Positions 1-7,646 of a stretch of 18,045 nucleotides of DNA are shown here, piece by piece. This stretch comes from Firmicutes bacterium UBA5449 (GTDB taxonomy: Bacteria; Bacillota; SHA-98; UBA4971): NCBI GenBank assembly GCA_002424305.1, contig DIQZ01000025.1:1953-19997 (forward strand), read 5' to 3'. Made by a program: the position numbers and the translations under genes. Each line of letters begins with the position of its first letter. Within the stretch, counting starts at the first letter, position 1. Under the pieces are notes generated by a model, which worked only from the letters and a program-made list of their open reading frames with translations, was not told the origin of the DNA and made no database searches.

Positions 1-221
1 CCGGAACGAGCTGGATTGTACACCGTCTGATTGCTGACCCGGAGAAGTTCTGCGACTTCTTCTACATTCATCACTTCAGGCTGATCTGCATCCAGCTTAG
101 TAGCACGTATGAGATTCTGCATCAATCGCACATCATCCGGTTCATAAGCTTGTTGACCACAGGTCTTGCAGATCCAAGCCTCGAGCCCACAAAAGATCAC
201 CTGACAGCCTTTCCAACGCAT
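1..221 (-). CDS. Zinc-ribbon/HTH (YgiT/MqsA-like plus excisionase-type) regulator, 3' end cut by window
   Basis: 73 codons are visible from an ATG at 219-221 down to the window edge, so the C-terminus is missing. The protein reads MRWKGCQVIFCGLEAWICK at its start. It has one CxxC pair (C18, C21) followed by QQAYEPDDVRLMQ, the second half of a YgiT-type zinc ribbon as found in MqsA-like antitoxins. From about residue 50 it enters an excisionase-type helix-turn-helix (NVEEVAELLRVSNQTVYN). Such proteins bind DNA and often autoregulate a toxin-antitoxin pair. The first CxxC of the ribbon is absent. The frame stays open upstream to a stop at 363-365, but no ATG or GTG and no Cys pair occurs there. 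No clear ribosome binding site precedes the ATG. The 5' end may therefore be decayed, and no toxin gene is visible. Family assignment is by motif; integrity is uncertain. Confidence 0.5.
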   Translation of the reverse strand, partial: MRWKGCQVIFCGLEAWICKTCGQQAYEPDDVRLMQNLIRATKLDADQPEVMNVEEVAELLRVSNQTVYNPARS

Positions 222-395
222 TCCTATGGGAAGGAACCATGCGACTCTATGTGGAATTCTATTAGATAGTAAAGCTCGGACGTTAGGAACTTGGTTAATG
301 TATAGATAATTATACGCAAATGGTGAATTGGCCCTAGATGAGAAGATTGAAATCAAGGCAGACTAGACGACGTCCAATATGTCAGGAGGAGTTGG

Positions 396-2042
396 ATGTT
401 GGAAAAGGAATTGATCCGTCAGATCACCTTGGACCTCACCGGAATAAAGAGTGTAGTAGGCACACTCGGAGAAATAAGGGCGGCCGAAAAAGTTTATCAT
501 TTTCTTAATGCCCTCGACTACTACACACAACACCCCGATTACCTCACACTGTCGGACTTAAAAGAAGACACCTTGGGGAGAAAGAACGTGGTAGCCCTGC
601 TAAAGGGAGAAAAGGGCCACTCCCAAGACACCGTGATCCTCATAGGGCATATAGACACTGTAGGTGTAGCGGATTACGGAAACATCAAAAAATATGCGAC
701 TGATCCAATCAAACTGCAGGAGCTTCTTGGGAATAAGAAGCTTAACGATGATACACTCAAGGATCTCGCCAGCGGTGACTGGATGTTCGGCAGGGGAATA
801 TTCGACATGAAAGCCGGAGTGGCGGCTCAGATGGCGCTTCTTAAGAAGCTTTCAGAAAGCGTCGATCAACTGGAGGGTAACGTTGTATTCGTGGCAGTGC
901 CGGATGAAGAGGGCAACTCCCGAGGTATGCTTTCAGCAGTGGATGAGCTTCTCCGGCTCGGAGAAGAGAACGATCTGACGTATATAGCTGCCGTTGATAC
1001 TGACTACATGTCACCCCGGTTTCCAGGTGACGATAAGAAGTACATTTACATAGGAACCGTGGGAAAGATATTGCCGTGTTTTTACGTCTACGGTAAGGAG
1101 ACCCACGTAGGCCAGGTCTTCGAAGGCCTCGACGCGAACCTCTTAGCCTCCAAAATCCTAAGAGAAGTTAACTTGTCCTTTGACCTATGCGATGTGGTAG
1201 AAAATGAAGTTACACTTCCTCCTATTAGCCTGAGACTGCAAGACTTGAAATCCAAATACTCAGTGCAAACGGTAAATGAAGCCTATCTTTACTTCAACTA
1301 CTCTACCCACAGCAGTCAGCCTGACGAGGTATTGACCAAAATGAAAACCAAAGCCGAGAAAGCTTTCAAAAATGCACTCCATAGACTCAATGACGAGTAC
1401 AGAAGCTATTGCCGGGCCGCCGACATCCCTTTTCAAGAAGTCCCCTGGAGCGTGCAGGTGCTGACATTTGAAGAGCTTTATTCAGCAGTCAGGGCTGAAG
1501 TAGGCGTAAGCATCGATGAATCCCTCGACAAGTTGAAGCAGGAGCTATTAAAGAAAAAACCCGACGATAGAATATATAGCCTCCGGATCGTCCGGGAACT
1601 GCGTCGACATTGGTCCAACAAGAACCCTGTCATAATCGTGTTCTTTGCGCCCCCGTATTATCCGCACAATTACGTACGGGGCAAAGACGAGAACGAAAGA
1701 AAGCTGCTTGCGGCAGTAAACGAAGCTGTGGCCCATGTATCTACCGAACATCCATACAAGTTCGTGGTAAAGAAATTCTATCCATATATTTCGGATCTAA
1801 GCTATTGTTCGATTTCCCGGGATTCCAAAGTTATCAACGCCTTGGTCAGCAACATGCCCGGATGGAACGAAATCTACTCACTCCCCATAGAGTCAATACA
1901 GAAGCTAAATGTCCCTGTTGTTAATATAGGTCCTTACGGCAAGGATGCCCACAAGTTCACAGAAAGGGTTAACATGCCCTATTCCTTTGAAGTGATGCCG
2001 AAGATCCTTGAGAAAACGGTGAGATTATTGCTGGACAGATAG
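396..2042 (+). CDS. RocB-like M20-family metallopeptidase
   Basis: A 548-residue protein of the M20 zinc peptidase family, closest in layout and length to RocB, a cytoplasmic protein of the Bacillus arginine-utilisation genes whose exact reaction is not settled. Visible M20 motifs are GHIDTVG (H85, D87), GRGIFDMKAG (D137, expected bridging metal ligand), PDEEGN (acidic pair E171/E172, catalytic base region) and a late GKDAHKFTERV (H519, last metal ligand). The long insertion between about residues 230 and 470 is usual for RocB-sized members and is larger than in ArgE/DapE. The ATG is preceded by AGGAGG at 384-389 with ideal spacing. No other arginine-catabolism gene lies in the window, so the substrate (an amino-acid or peptide amide) is inferred from family only. 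The gene appears intact and monocistronic here. Confidence 0.85.
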   Translation: MLEKELIRQITLDLTGIKSVVGTLGEIRAAEKVYHFLNALDYYTQHPDYLTLSDLKEDTLGRKNVVALLKGEKGHSQDTVILIGHIDTVGVADYGNIKKYATDPIKLQELLGNKKLNDDTLKDLASGDWMFGRGIFDMKAGVAAQMALLKKLSESVDQLEGNVVFVAVPDEEGNSRGMLSAVDELLRLGEENDLTYIAAVDTDYMSPRFPGDDKKYIYIGTVGKILPCFYVYGKETHVGQVFEGLDANLLASKILREVNLSFDLCDVVENEVTLPPISLRLQDLKSKYSVQTVNEAYLYFNYSTHSSQPDEVLTKMKTKAEKAFKNALHRLNDEYRSYCRAADIPFQEVPWSVQVLTFEELYSAVRAEVGVSIDESLDKLKQELLKKKPDDRIYSLRIVRELRRHWSNKNPVIIVFFAPPYYPHNYVRGKDENERKLLAAVNEAVAHVSTEHPYKFVVKKFYPYISDLSYCSISRDSKVINALVSNMPGWNEIYSLPIESIQKLNVPVVNIGPYGKDAHKFTERVNMPYSFEVMPKILEKTVRLLLDR

Positions 2043-2265
2043 CTCATGTACCAGGCTCATAAACTGACGAGACTCATCATCAGGCAAAGTAATACTGGAT
2101 CGCGCAGTCCTTCCTATGTCCGTGCATTCCAAACAGGAAAGAGAATCCGGGACTTGCCCACTTTCTTTGATCTTCTGAACCTTAGCGACACCGTGTGACC
2201 TCATGACCCCTTTGGATCCTTGGGGCCTCAAAGGTCCAAAGACAAATCATGACACAACAGGTTCC

Positions 2266-2627
2266 TTAAACGTCTGTCTCAACAGACTCTTGCACCCTTG
2301 TTTTCGATTTCTTCATGAGTACTGCTAAACCCACTAGAACTGCTATTCCTGCGATAACTGTAAGCACAACATTGTGTATGTTCTTTCATCATCTGATACT
2401 TTGGATGCATTGTGGGTTGTTGCCTTTGCAGGCAAAGTAAGAATAAAATCGAATTTGATTTGACTTAATACGGATCTGCTGATTTCATCATCTGCACCTT
2501 CAGCCATGTCAGTCATATCAACCGCAGTTTCCAGTTTGTAAGTGTCAAGAAAGAAACCTTTTTCAATCTTCACATCATTACTTGTACTGCCTAATTCTGT
2601 TCCCAGGAAGTTGTGTTCGGAAAACAT
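2266..2627 (-). pseudogene. Decayed LppM-like (DUF3153-type) lipoprotein remnant
   Basis: Two pieces of one ancestral gene lie in different frames. The upstream piece (about 2343-2627) encodes a stretch with KGFFLDTYKLETAVDMTDM and FDFILTLPAKATTHNASKV. This is typical of the extracytoplasmic beta domain of LppM/DUF3153 lipoproteins. It ends in a TAG, but in the next frame the sequence continues as VLTVIAGIAVLVGLAVLMKK, a hydrophobic helix with a positively charged stop-transfer end, then about ten residues to TAA at 2266-2268. That is the C-terminal membrane anchor expected for this family. The stretch normally between the KVSDD segment and the anchor (roughly 25-30 residues) is missing, so a deletion probably caused the frame change. 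The N-terminal signal peptide and lipobox are also not found upstream. Domain identification is from memory of the family pattern; the frame break is seen directly. Confidence 0.6.
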
Positions 2628-2723
2628 CTGCTGACAATCGGTGTTATGTATTTTCGCACAAGGCCACCCCTCTCTTGTGCCATTTAGTTCTACAGCAGCA
2701 AGTCTTTCCCTTCAAAGATTGGC

Positions 2724-2912
2724 TTAATTTGCAGATGATTGCTGTATTTCAGGTCTTTGTGTGGGTACAGTAAATTCTTCGTTTGCCCGTGCGTATCTGA
2801 TGATGGCAGCCATGACATTAAGAGGAGCATATTCCTTGCTGAATTCATACAGCTTTCTTATTATCAAACGACTGTCTTTCCAAGACTTGCGTCCTACCCC
2901 CTTCAACAACAA
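2724..2912 (-). pseudogene. Unrecognised ORF remnant in decayed intergenic DNA
   Basis: An open frame of about 60 codons with a plausible protein-like stretch (RKLYEFSKEYAPLNVMAAII, then RYARANEEFTV) ending at TAA. Just upstream on the same strand a different frame reads GKLFVVEGGRTQVLERQ before stopping. The two may be halves of one gene separated by a frameshift near 2855-2865. I do not recognise the family, and no ribosome binding site is evident. The rest of 2628-3095 holds no convincing gene on either strand. It contains a short CTTCTC/GAGAAG inverted repeat near 3006-3022 without a T-run. This could be chance coding-like sequence. Confidence 0.25.
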
Positions 2913-3095
2913 ACAACTTCCCCATGGCTTGCACTTCCTTATCCGGCAGGCCTCAGGCTAATCCGCTTCAAAGGTCAAGGCCAATGTGATACTATTCCAA
3001 AGGAACTTCTCCCTAAGAGAAGAACATTGATATCTGTGGGACTGAAGGTTCAAGGACACGAGAACCTCAAATTGCGATAAGGAGAGTCGGTAGAA

Positions 3096-3749
3096 GTGCA
3101 CTACTTGTTTGAACAGCTGACTAAAGGAATAAGATTTACCGGAGATGTACCCACAGATGTCAGGGCTCTATTCTTAAAATGGGGTCTTTCGCATACATCG
3201 GAGCACTGTATGAGGGTTTCCAAAGAGGCATCTCAACTGGCAAGGCGATTCTCCATAAACGTAGGTGAGGCTTTGGCGGCAGGTCTTCTACACGACATAA
3301 GCAATATTGTGCCAAGATCTGAGATGGTAGCCTTGGCTGAAGCTTTGAAGCTTGATGTCCTACCTGAAGAACGAGACTTTCCGGCTATCCTCCATCAGAG
3401 ATTATCAGCGGAGATGGCACGAGACATTTTTCAGATTGACAACAGATCCATCCTTAGCGCTATTGGATGCCATACAACACTCAAGAAAGGGGCTTTGTCA
3501 CTCGACAAAGTCGTTTTCTTAGCAGATAAGATTCAGTGGGATCAACCGAGTACCGCACCTCTCAGAGATGCTATACGGATCGCTTTGGATAAATCATTGG
3601 ACACTGCAGTGTTATGCTATCTCAATTATCTTTGGGAAAGGCGAAGCGACCTAGCTGTAATACATCCATGGATGCGAGAAGCACGGGAAGAGCTACTGAC
3701 TATCGAAAAAGATAAGTATTCGGGGGTTATTCAACTTTGCAACACATAA
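3096..3749 (+). CDS. YqeK-like HD-domain phosphohydrolase
   Basis: A 217-residue HD-superfamily protein resembling YqeK, a symmetrical bis(5'-nucleosyl)-tetraphosphatase that cleaves Ap4A to ADP. Metal-binding residues appear in the expected order: H37 (SEHCMRV), the H66-D67 doublet (GLLHDIS), H100 (ILHQRLSA), H126 (GCHTT) and D144 (FLADKI). The GCHTT and FLADKI motifs are characteristic of the YqeK branch of HD proteins. The start is GTG at 3096; an in-frame TAA at 3078-3080 closes the frame upstream, and AAGGAG at 3079-3084 serves as ribosome binding site. YqeK usually sits between nadD and rsfS. Here it is beside an ABC exporter, so it may be a second copy or a relocated gene. Its last 13 bases overlap the next gene, suggesting one transcript. 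Biochemical activity is inferred from family. Confidence 0.75.
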   Translation: MHYLFEQLTKGIRFTGDVPTDVRALFLKWGLSHTSEHCMRVSKEASQLARRFSINVGEALAAGLLHDISNIVPRSEMVALAEALKLDVLPEERDFPAILHQRLSAEMARDIFQIDNRSILSAIGCHTTLKKGALSLDKVVFLADKIQWDQPSTAPLRDAIRIALDKSLDTAVLCYLNYLWERRSDLAVIHPWMREAREELLTIEKDKYSGVIQLCNT

Positions 3750-5485
3750 CTCGTCTTATTGTAATATCACGTGAGTACTGGCGTTGGATGGTCTTAGCAC
3801 TCATTGCAATGCTGGGGGTTACAGCTGCTAATCTGGCCGGTCCTTGGTTAATAAGAAGCCTTGTCAGCACGATCGAGGAAGGCATCAGCTATGGAACAAC
3901 AGGTGCAAGCCAGGTAATTAACATATCTCTTGTGTTACTTCTAGTTTATGCTCTCAAGCCTGCGCTTCGAGCCCTTCAGGTTTGGACTACCCACGTTGCA
4001 GGATGGGGCAGCGTGGCTGCGGCAAGGAAGCAGATATACGAGCACCTGCAAACACTGTCCCCCAGATATTACACCACCACTCAGACAGGACAAATCATGT
4101 CCAGGGCAATCAATGATACCCGCCATTTTGAGGCACTGATTGCCCACGTGATCCCGGAAGCAATCACCAGCTTCCTCACAGTCATCGGAGTGTTCATAGT
4201 ACTCTTCTCAATCAATCCAAGGCTTGCACTGTACACTCTGGTGCCTATCCCACTCATCATCTTCGGATTCTTCATGTACAACCGGTATGTCCGTCCCCTC
4301 TTCCGTTATGCCCAGGCAAGACTGGGCGATCTCAATGCAGCCTTACATGATAATCTCAGCGGGATGCGGGAGATCCAGGTATTCACACAAGAAGAACGGG
4401 AAATGGAGTCTGTCGGAAGGCGCATTATGGTGCACTCTTCAGCTATTACAAAAGCTATATCAATAAGCGCATGTTTCCATGGCGGAATCGACTTCTTCGC
4501 AGGCCTCGGAACAGTCTCAGTTGTTCTGTTTGGAGGATTGATGGCACTTAAAGATCAGATGTCCATCGCTGACATCACAGGTTTTCTTCTGTATGTGACG
4601 TCCTTCTACGAGCCTGTCATGCAGCTTAACCGACAGAACGAATCTCTTCAGCAAGCCTTGGCTGCATCTGACCGCTATTTTGAAGTGCTTGACACAGAAC
4701 CTGAGATACATGATGCCCCTGATGCTGTAGAGCTGGAAGGCGTGGAAGGGCACATCACCTATGAAAATGTCTCGTTCAATTATGATGAAACACCCGTATT
4801 GAAGGATATTAACCTAGAGATTAAACCCGGTGAAATGGTCGCTCTTGTCGGTCCCACCGGCGTCGGGAAAACCACAATGGCTAACCTTATCCCTAGGTTC
4901 TATGATCCCACTGAAGGACGCATTCTGGTAGATGGGATGGATATCCGCACAGTTACGCTCTCTTCTCTTCGCAGACACATCAGCATGGTATTACAGGACG
5001 TGTTCTTATTCAACGGGACCGTTGCAGAGAACATCGCATACGGAAGTCCGGACGCTACTTTGGAAGAAATCATAGACGCTGCCGTTGCCGCAGGAGCTGA
5101 TGAGTTTATCAGGGAGATGCCGGAAGGCTATGACACTCACATAGGAGAACGAGGCGTAAGGCTTTCAGGTGGACAAAAGCAGAGACTCGCAATAGCAAGA
5201 GCCCTCCTTTACGATGCTCCCATTCTCATTCTGGATGAAGCCACATCATCAGTGGATACGGAAACAGAGGCTAAGATCGCATCTGCATTGCAGAAACTCA
5301 TGGGAGGCAGGACTACAATAGTCATTGCCCACCGCCTGTCAACCATTCGTCATGCTGATAGGATTGTTGTACTGGATGAAGGCGAGATAGTGGAACTCGG
5401 AACCCATGAGGAACTGATAGCACTTGACGGTTTGTACACTAAGCTGGTTACGGTTGATGTGGATACACCATGGCTGGAATCCTAG
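3737..5485 (+). CDS. ABC exporter, fused permease and ATPase (MsbA/multidrug type)
   Basis: A 582-residue half-transporter of the type I exporter class, expected to act as a homo- or heterodimer in the cytoplasmic membrane. A six-helix transmembrane domain spans about residues 17-305, including a coupling-region stretch near GQIMSRAINDTR. The nucleotide-binding domain fills about 335-575, with Walker A GPTGVGKTT (372-380), signature LSGGQ (476-480), Walker B ILILDEATSS with catalytic E501, and switch H532 in IAHRLST. All catalytic residues are present. The most upstream start is TTG at 3737, with a G-rich stretch about 10 bases before it. This gives the usual N-terminus; an ATG at 3788 would cut into the first helix. 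It overlaps the YqeK-like gene by 13 bases, so translation is probably coupled. No partner half-transporter is nearby. The substrate (drug, lipid or peptide) cannot be deduced. Confidence 0.85.
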   Translation: MQHITRLIVISREYWRWMVLALIAMLGVTAANLAGPWLIRSLVSTIEEGISYGTTGASQVINISLVLLLVYALKPALRALQVWTTHVAGWGSVAAARKQIYEHLQTLSPRYYTTTQTGQIMSRAINDTRHFEALIAHVIPEAITSFLTVIGVFIVLFSINPRLALYTLVPIPLIIFGFFMYNRYVRPLFRYAQARLGDLNAALHDNLSGMREIQVFTQEEREMESVGRRIMVHSSAITKAISISACFHGGIDFFAGLGTVSVVLFGGLMALKDQMSIADITGFLLYVTSFYEPVMQLNRQNESLQQALAASDRYFEVLDTEPEIHDAPDAVELEGVEGHITYENVSFNYDETPVLKDINLEIKPGEMVALVGPTGVGKTTMANLIPRFYDPTEGRILVDGMDIRTVTLSSLRRHISMVLQDVFLFNGTVAENIAYGSPDATLEEIIDAAVAAGADEFIREMPEGYDTHIGERGVRLSGGQKQRLAIARALLYDAPILILDEATSSVDTETEAKIASALQKLMGGRTTIVIAHRLSTIRHADRIVVLDEGEIVELGTHEELIALDGLYTKLVTVDVDTPWLES

Positions 5486-5600
5486 AGGACTCAAGCCTCT
5501 GTCCTTAGAGCACACTGGAATCGGCACAAACAGGGATTTCACCCAATATTGTCAAATACTATAAAGGTAGAGCATTTTGCTAATCCAGATGTCTACGGGA

Positions 5601-5619
5601 TAGCGATACCATCTCGCTA
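5601..5619. promoter_or_regulatory. Perfect 6-bp inverted repeat upstream of hsdM
   Basis: TAGCGA at 5601-5606 and TCGCTA at 5614-5619 form a perfect inverted repeat with a 7-base spacer, ending 14 bases before the hsdM ribosome binding site (AGGAGG, 5634-5639). Position in the 5' leader suggests an operator or a small mRNA hairpin controlling the restriction-modification operon. The rest of the 5486-5645 gap shows only a weak AGAGG/CCTCT hairpin right after the ABC transporter stop, without a T-run, so a terminator there is doubtful. Functional meaning is inference. Confidence 0.25.
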
Positions 5620-5645
5620 ATGCGTAGGCGTTAAGGAGGATATAC

Positions 5646-7646
5646 ATGAATCATTGGAACGAAAAAGTCAGTTTCATTTGGTCTATTGCGGATTTGCTGC
5701 GTGGCCCGTATCGCCCTAACCAATACAAAGACGTGATATTGCCCATGACTGTACTTCGTCGCCTCGATTGTGTTCTGGCTCCCACAAAGCAAAAAGTGCT
5801 GGATACCTACAAAAAAATGCAAGGTGGTCCGGTAAAAAATCTGGAGCCGTTCCTAAAGAAAGCATCAGGGTATGACTTCTATAATACCAGCAAGCTCACA
5901 TTTGAATCCCTAAAGGGAGATCCTGATAACTTGGCAGCAAACCTCATCCAATTCATGAAAGGGTTTAGCAGCAAAGCTCAGGAGATTATTGATAGTTTCA
6001 ACTTCGAAGAACATGTGGACAAGCTAGACAAGACTAATCGGTTGTTTTTGATAGCAAATCGCTTCAGTGAAATTGACTTACATCCGGACACAGTCTCTAA
6101 CTTGGAGATGGGATATATTTTCGAAGAACTGATCCGGCGCTTTAATGAATCCAGTAACGAAGAAGCCGGAGATCACTTTACCCCGCGGGAAGTGATCCAG
6201 CTGATGGTGGATCTGCTGTTTCTGCCGGATAATGACATCCTTTCAGTCAAGGGTATTGTCAAGACCATGTACGATCCCGCCTGTGGTACAGGGGGGATGC
6301 TCTCCGTATCCGCCAATTACTTGCGGGAACTGAATCCCCAGAGTCACCTAGAGCTATTCGGCCAAGACTATAATGCCCAAGCCTATGCCATTTGTGGCTC
6401 TGACATGATGATTAAGGGCCAGGACATGGAGAACATCAAGTACGGTGACAGTTTTACTGATGACAAGCACAGAGGCAAGCGTTTTGATTATATGTTGGCT
6501 AATCCTCCCTTCGGTGTGGAATGGAAACCTCAGGAAAGTTTCATAAAGAAGGAACACAAACAACAAGGTTATGGAGGGCGCTTCGGTGCCGGACTTCCTC
6601 GAATTAACGATGGTTCCTTTCTGTTCTTGCAGCACATGTTAAGTAAGATGAAGCCTGTCAGCGAAGGTGACACCAGGCTTGGTATCGTATTTAACGGCTC
6701 GCCTCTCTTTACCGGTGGTGCAGGCTCCGGAGAAAGTGAGATACGGCGTTGGATCCTGGAAAACGATTGGCTGGAAGGTATCGTGGCTCTCCCTGATCAG
6801 CTTTTCTACAACACCGGCATTAATACATATGTATGGATCCTAGCCAACCGCAAGCAGCCTCACAGGAAAGGGAAAGTACAGCTGGTTGATGCCACCGGCT
6901 TCTTTAAGAAAATGCGAAAGAGCTTGGGGAATAAGCGTAATGAAATCTGTGATGAACAGCGGAAAGAGATCACCCGTCTCTACGGTGACTTCAAAGAAGG
7001 CGAGTTCGTCCGCATCTTCGATAATGAAGATTTCGGCTACAATCGAATCACAGTGGAACGCCCTCTAAGACTTAATTTTGCTGTAACAGATGAACGCCTC
7101 GAGCGTGTAAAAGAAACCAGGCAGTTCCAATCCCTGGCCAAATCAAGAAAGCGTAAGAGCAAGGAAGAAGCGGATGCAGAAGTAGCCGAAGGAAAGAAGA
7201 AACAGAAGCAAATTCTAGAAGCCTTGGACTCTTTGCGTTCCCTAGGTGTAGTAAAGAACAGAGAGCAATGGTCCAAAGCCATGAGAAAAGCGGGCATGAA
7301 GGAACCTGCCGGACGCTTCAGAGCAATTCTTATGGCACTGTCTGAACGGGATGAAACAGCGGATGTATGCCGGGATAAACAAGGCAATCCAGAGCCTGAT
7401 TCTGAGTTACGGGACTATGAGAATGTACCACTTAAGGAAGACATCCACACGTACATTGAAAGAGAAGTACTTCCCTTTGTACCGGATGCCTGGGTAGATG
7501 AGGATAAGACCCGAGTGGGCTACGAAATCAACCTCAACCGGTACTTTTATCAGTACACACCCCCTCGTCCGTTGGAGGAAATCGAGGCTGATCTAAAACA
7601 GATTGAACAGGAAATCTCTGATATGCTACTGGAGATGGCATTATGA
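5646..7646 (+). CDS. hsdM: Type I restriction-modification methyltransferase subunit HsdM
   Basis: A 666-residue N6-adenine DNA methyltransferase subunit. With HsdS it forms the M2S methylase that protects host DNA; with HsdR it forms the restriction complex. The N-terminal HsdM helical domain (IWSIADLLRGPYRPNQYKD) is followed by the catalytic domain with the SAM-binding motif DPACGTGGML (from D210) and the target-base motif NPPF (286-289). The protein is longer than the classical 490-530 residues. The extra C-terminal part is rich in Lys/Glu around residues 495-530 (probably coiled coil) and ends with a conserved YEINLNRYFYQY stretch found in the longer HsdM group. The ATG has AGGAGG six bases upstream. 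The stop overlaps the hsdS start as ATGA, which indicates translational coupling. All catalytic residues are present, so the methylase appears functional. Confidence 0.93.
   Translation: MNHWNEKVSFIWSIADLLRGPYRPNQYKDVILPMTVLRRLDCVLAPTKQKVLDTYKKMQGGPVKNLEPFLKKASGYDFYNTSKLTFESLKGDPDNLAANLIQFMKGFSSKAQEIIDSFNFEEHVDKLDKTNRLFLIANRFSEIDLHPDTVSNLEMGYIFEELIRRFNESSNEEAGDHFTPREVIQLMVDLLFLPDNDILSVKGIVKTMYDPACGTGGMLSVSANYLRELNPQSHLELFGQDYNAQAYAICGSDMMIKGQDMENIKYGDSFTDDKHRGKRFDYMLANPPFGVEWKPQESFIKKEHKQQGYGGRFGAGLPRINDGSFLFLQHMLSKMKPVSEGDTRLGIVFNGSPLFTGGAGSGESEIRRWILENDWLEGIVALPDQLFYNTGINTYVWILANRKQPHRKGKVQLVDATGFFKKMRKSLGNKRNEICDEQRKEITRLYGDFKEGEFVRIFDNEDFGYNRITVERPLRLNFAVTDERLERVKETRQFQSLAKSRKRKSKEEADAEVAEGKKKQKQILEALDSLRSLGVVKNREQWSKAMRKAGMKEPAGRFRAILMALSERDETADVCRDKQGNPEPDSELRDYENVPLKEDIHTYIEREVLPFVPDAWVDEDKTRVGYEINLNRYFYQYTPPRPLEEIEADLKQIEQEISDMLLEMAL

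Noticed and set aside
2272..2287. GTCTGT/ACAGAC hairpin as a terminator
   Set aside because: The stem is only six pairs and is not followed by a T-run on either strand. It overlaps the final codons of the lipoprotein remnant.
2739..3080. 113-codon plus-strand ORF
   Set aside because: No ribosome binding site, odd composition and no family resemblance. The minus strand carries more protein-like text over the same region.
5487..5503. AGAGG/CCTCT hairpin after the ABC transporter as a terminator
   Set aside because: Five base pairs, no T-run, so too weak to call.
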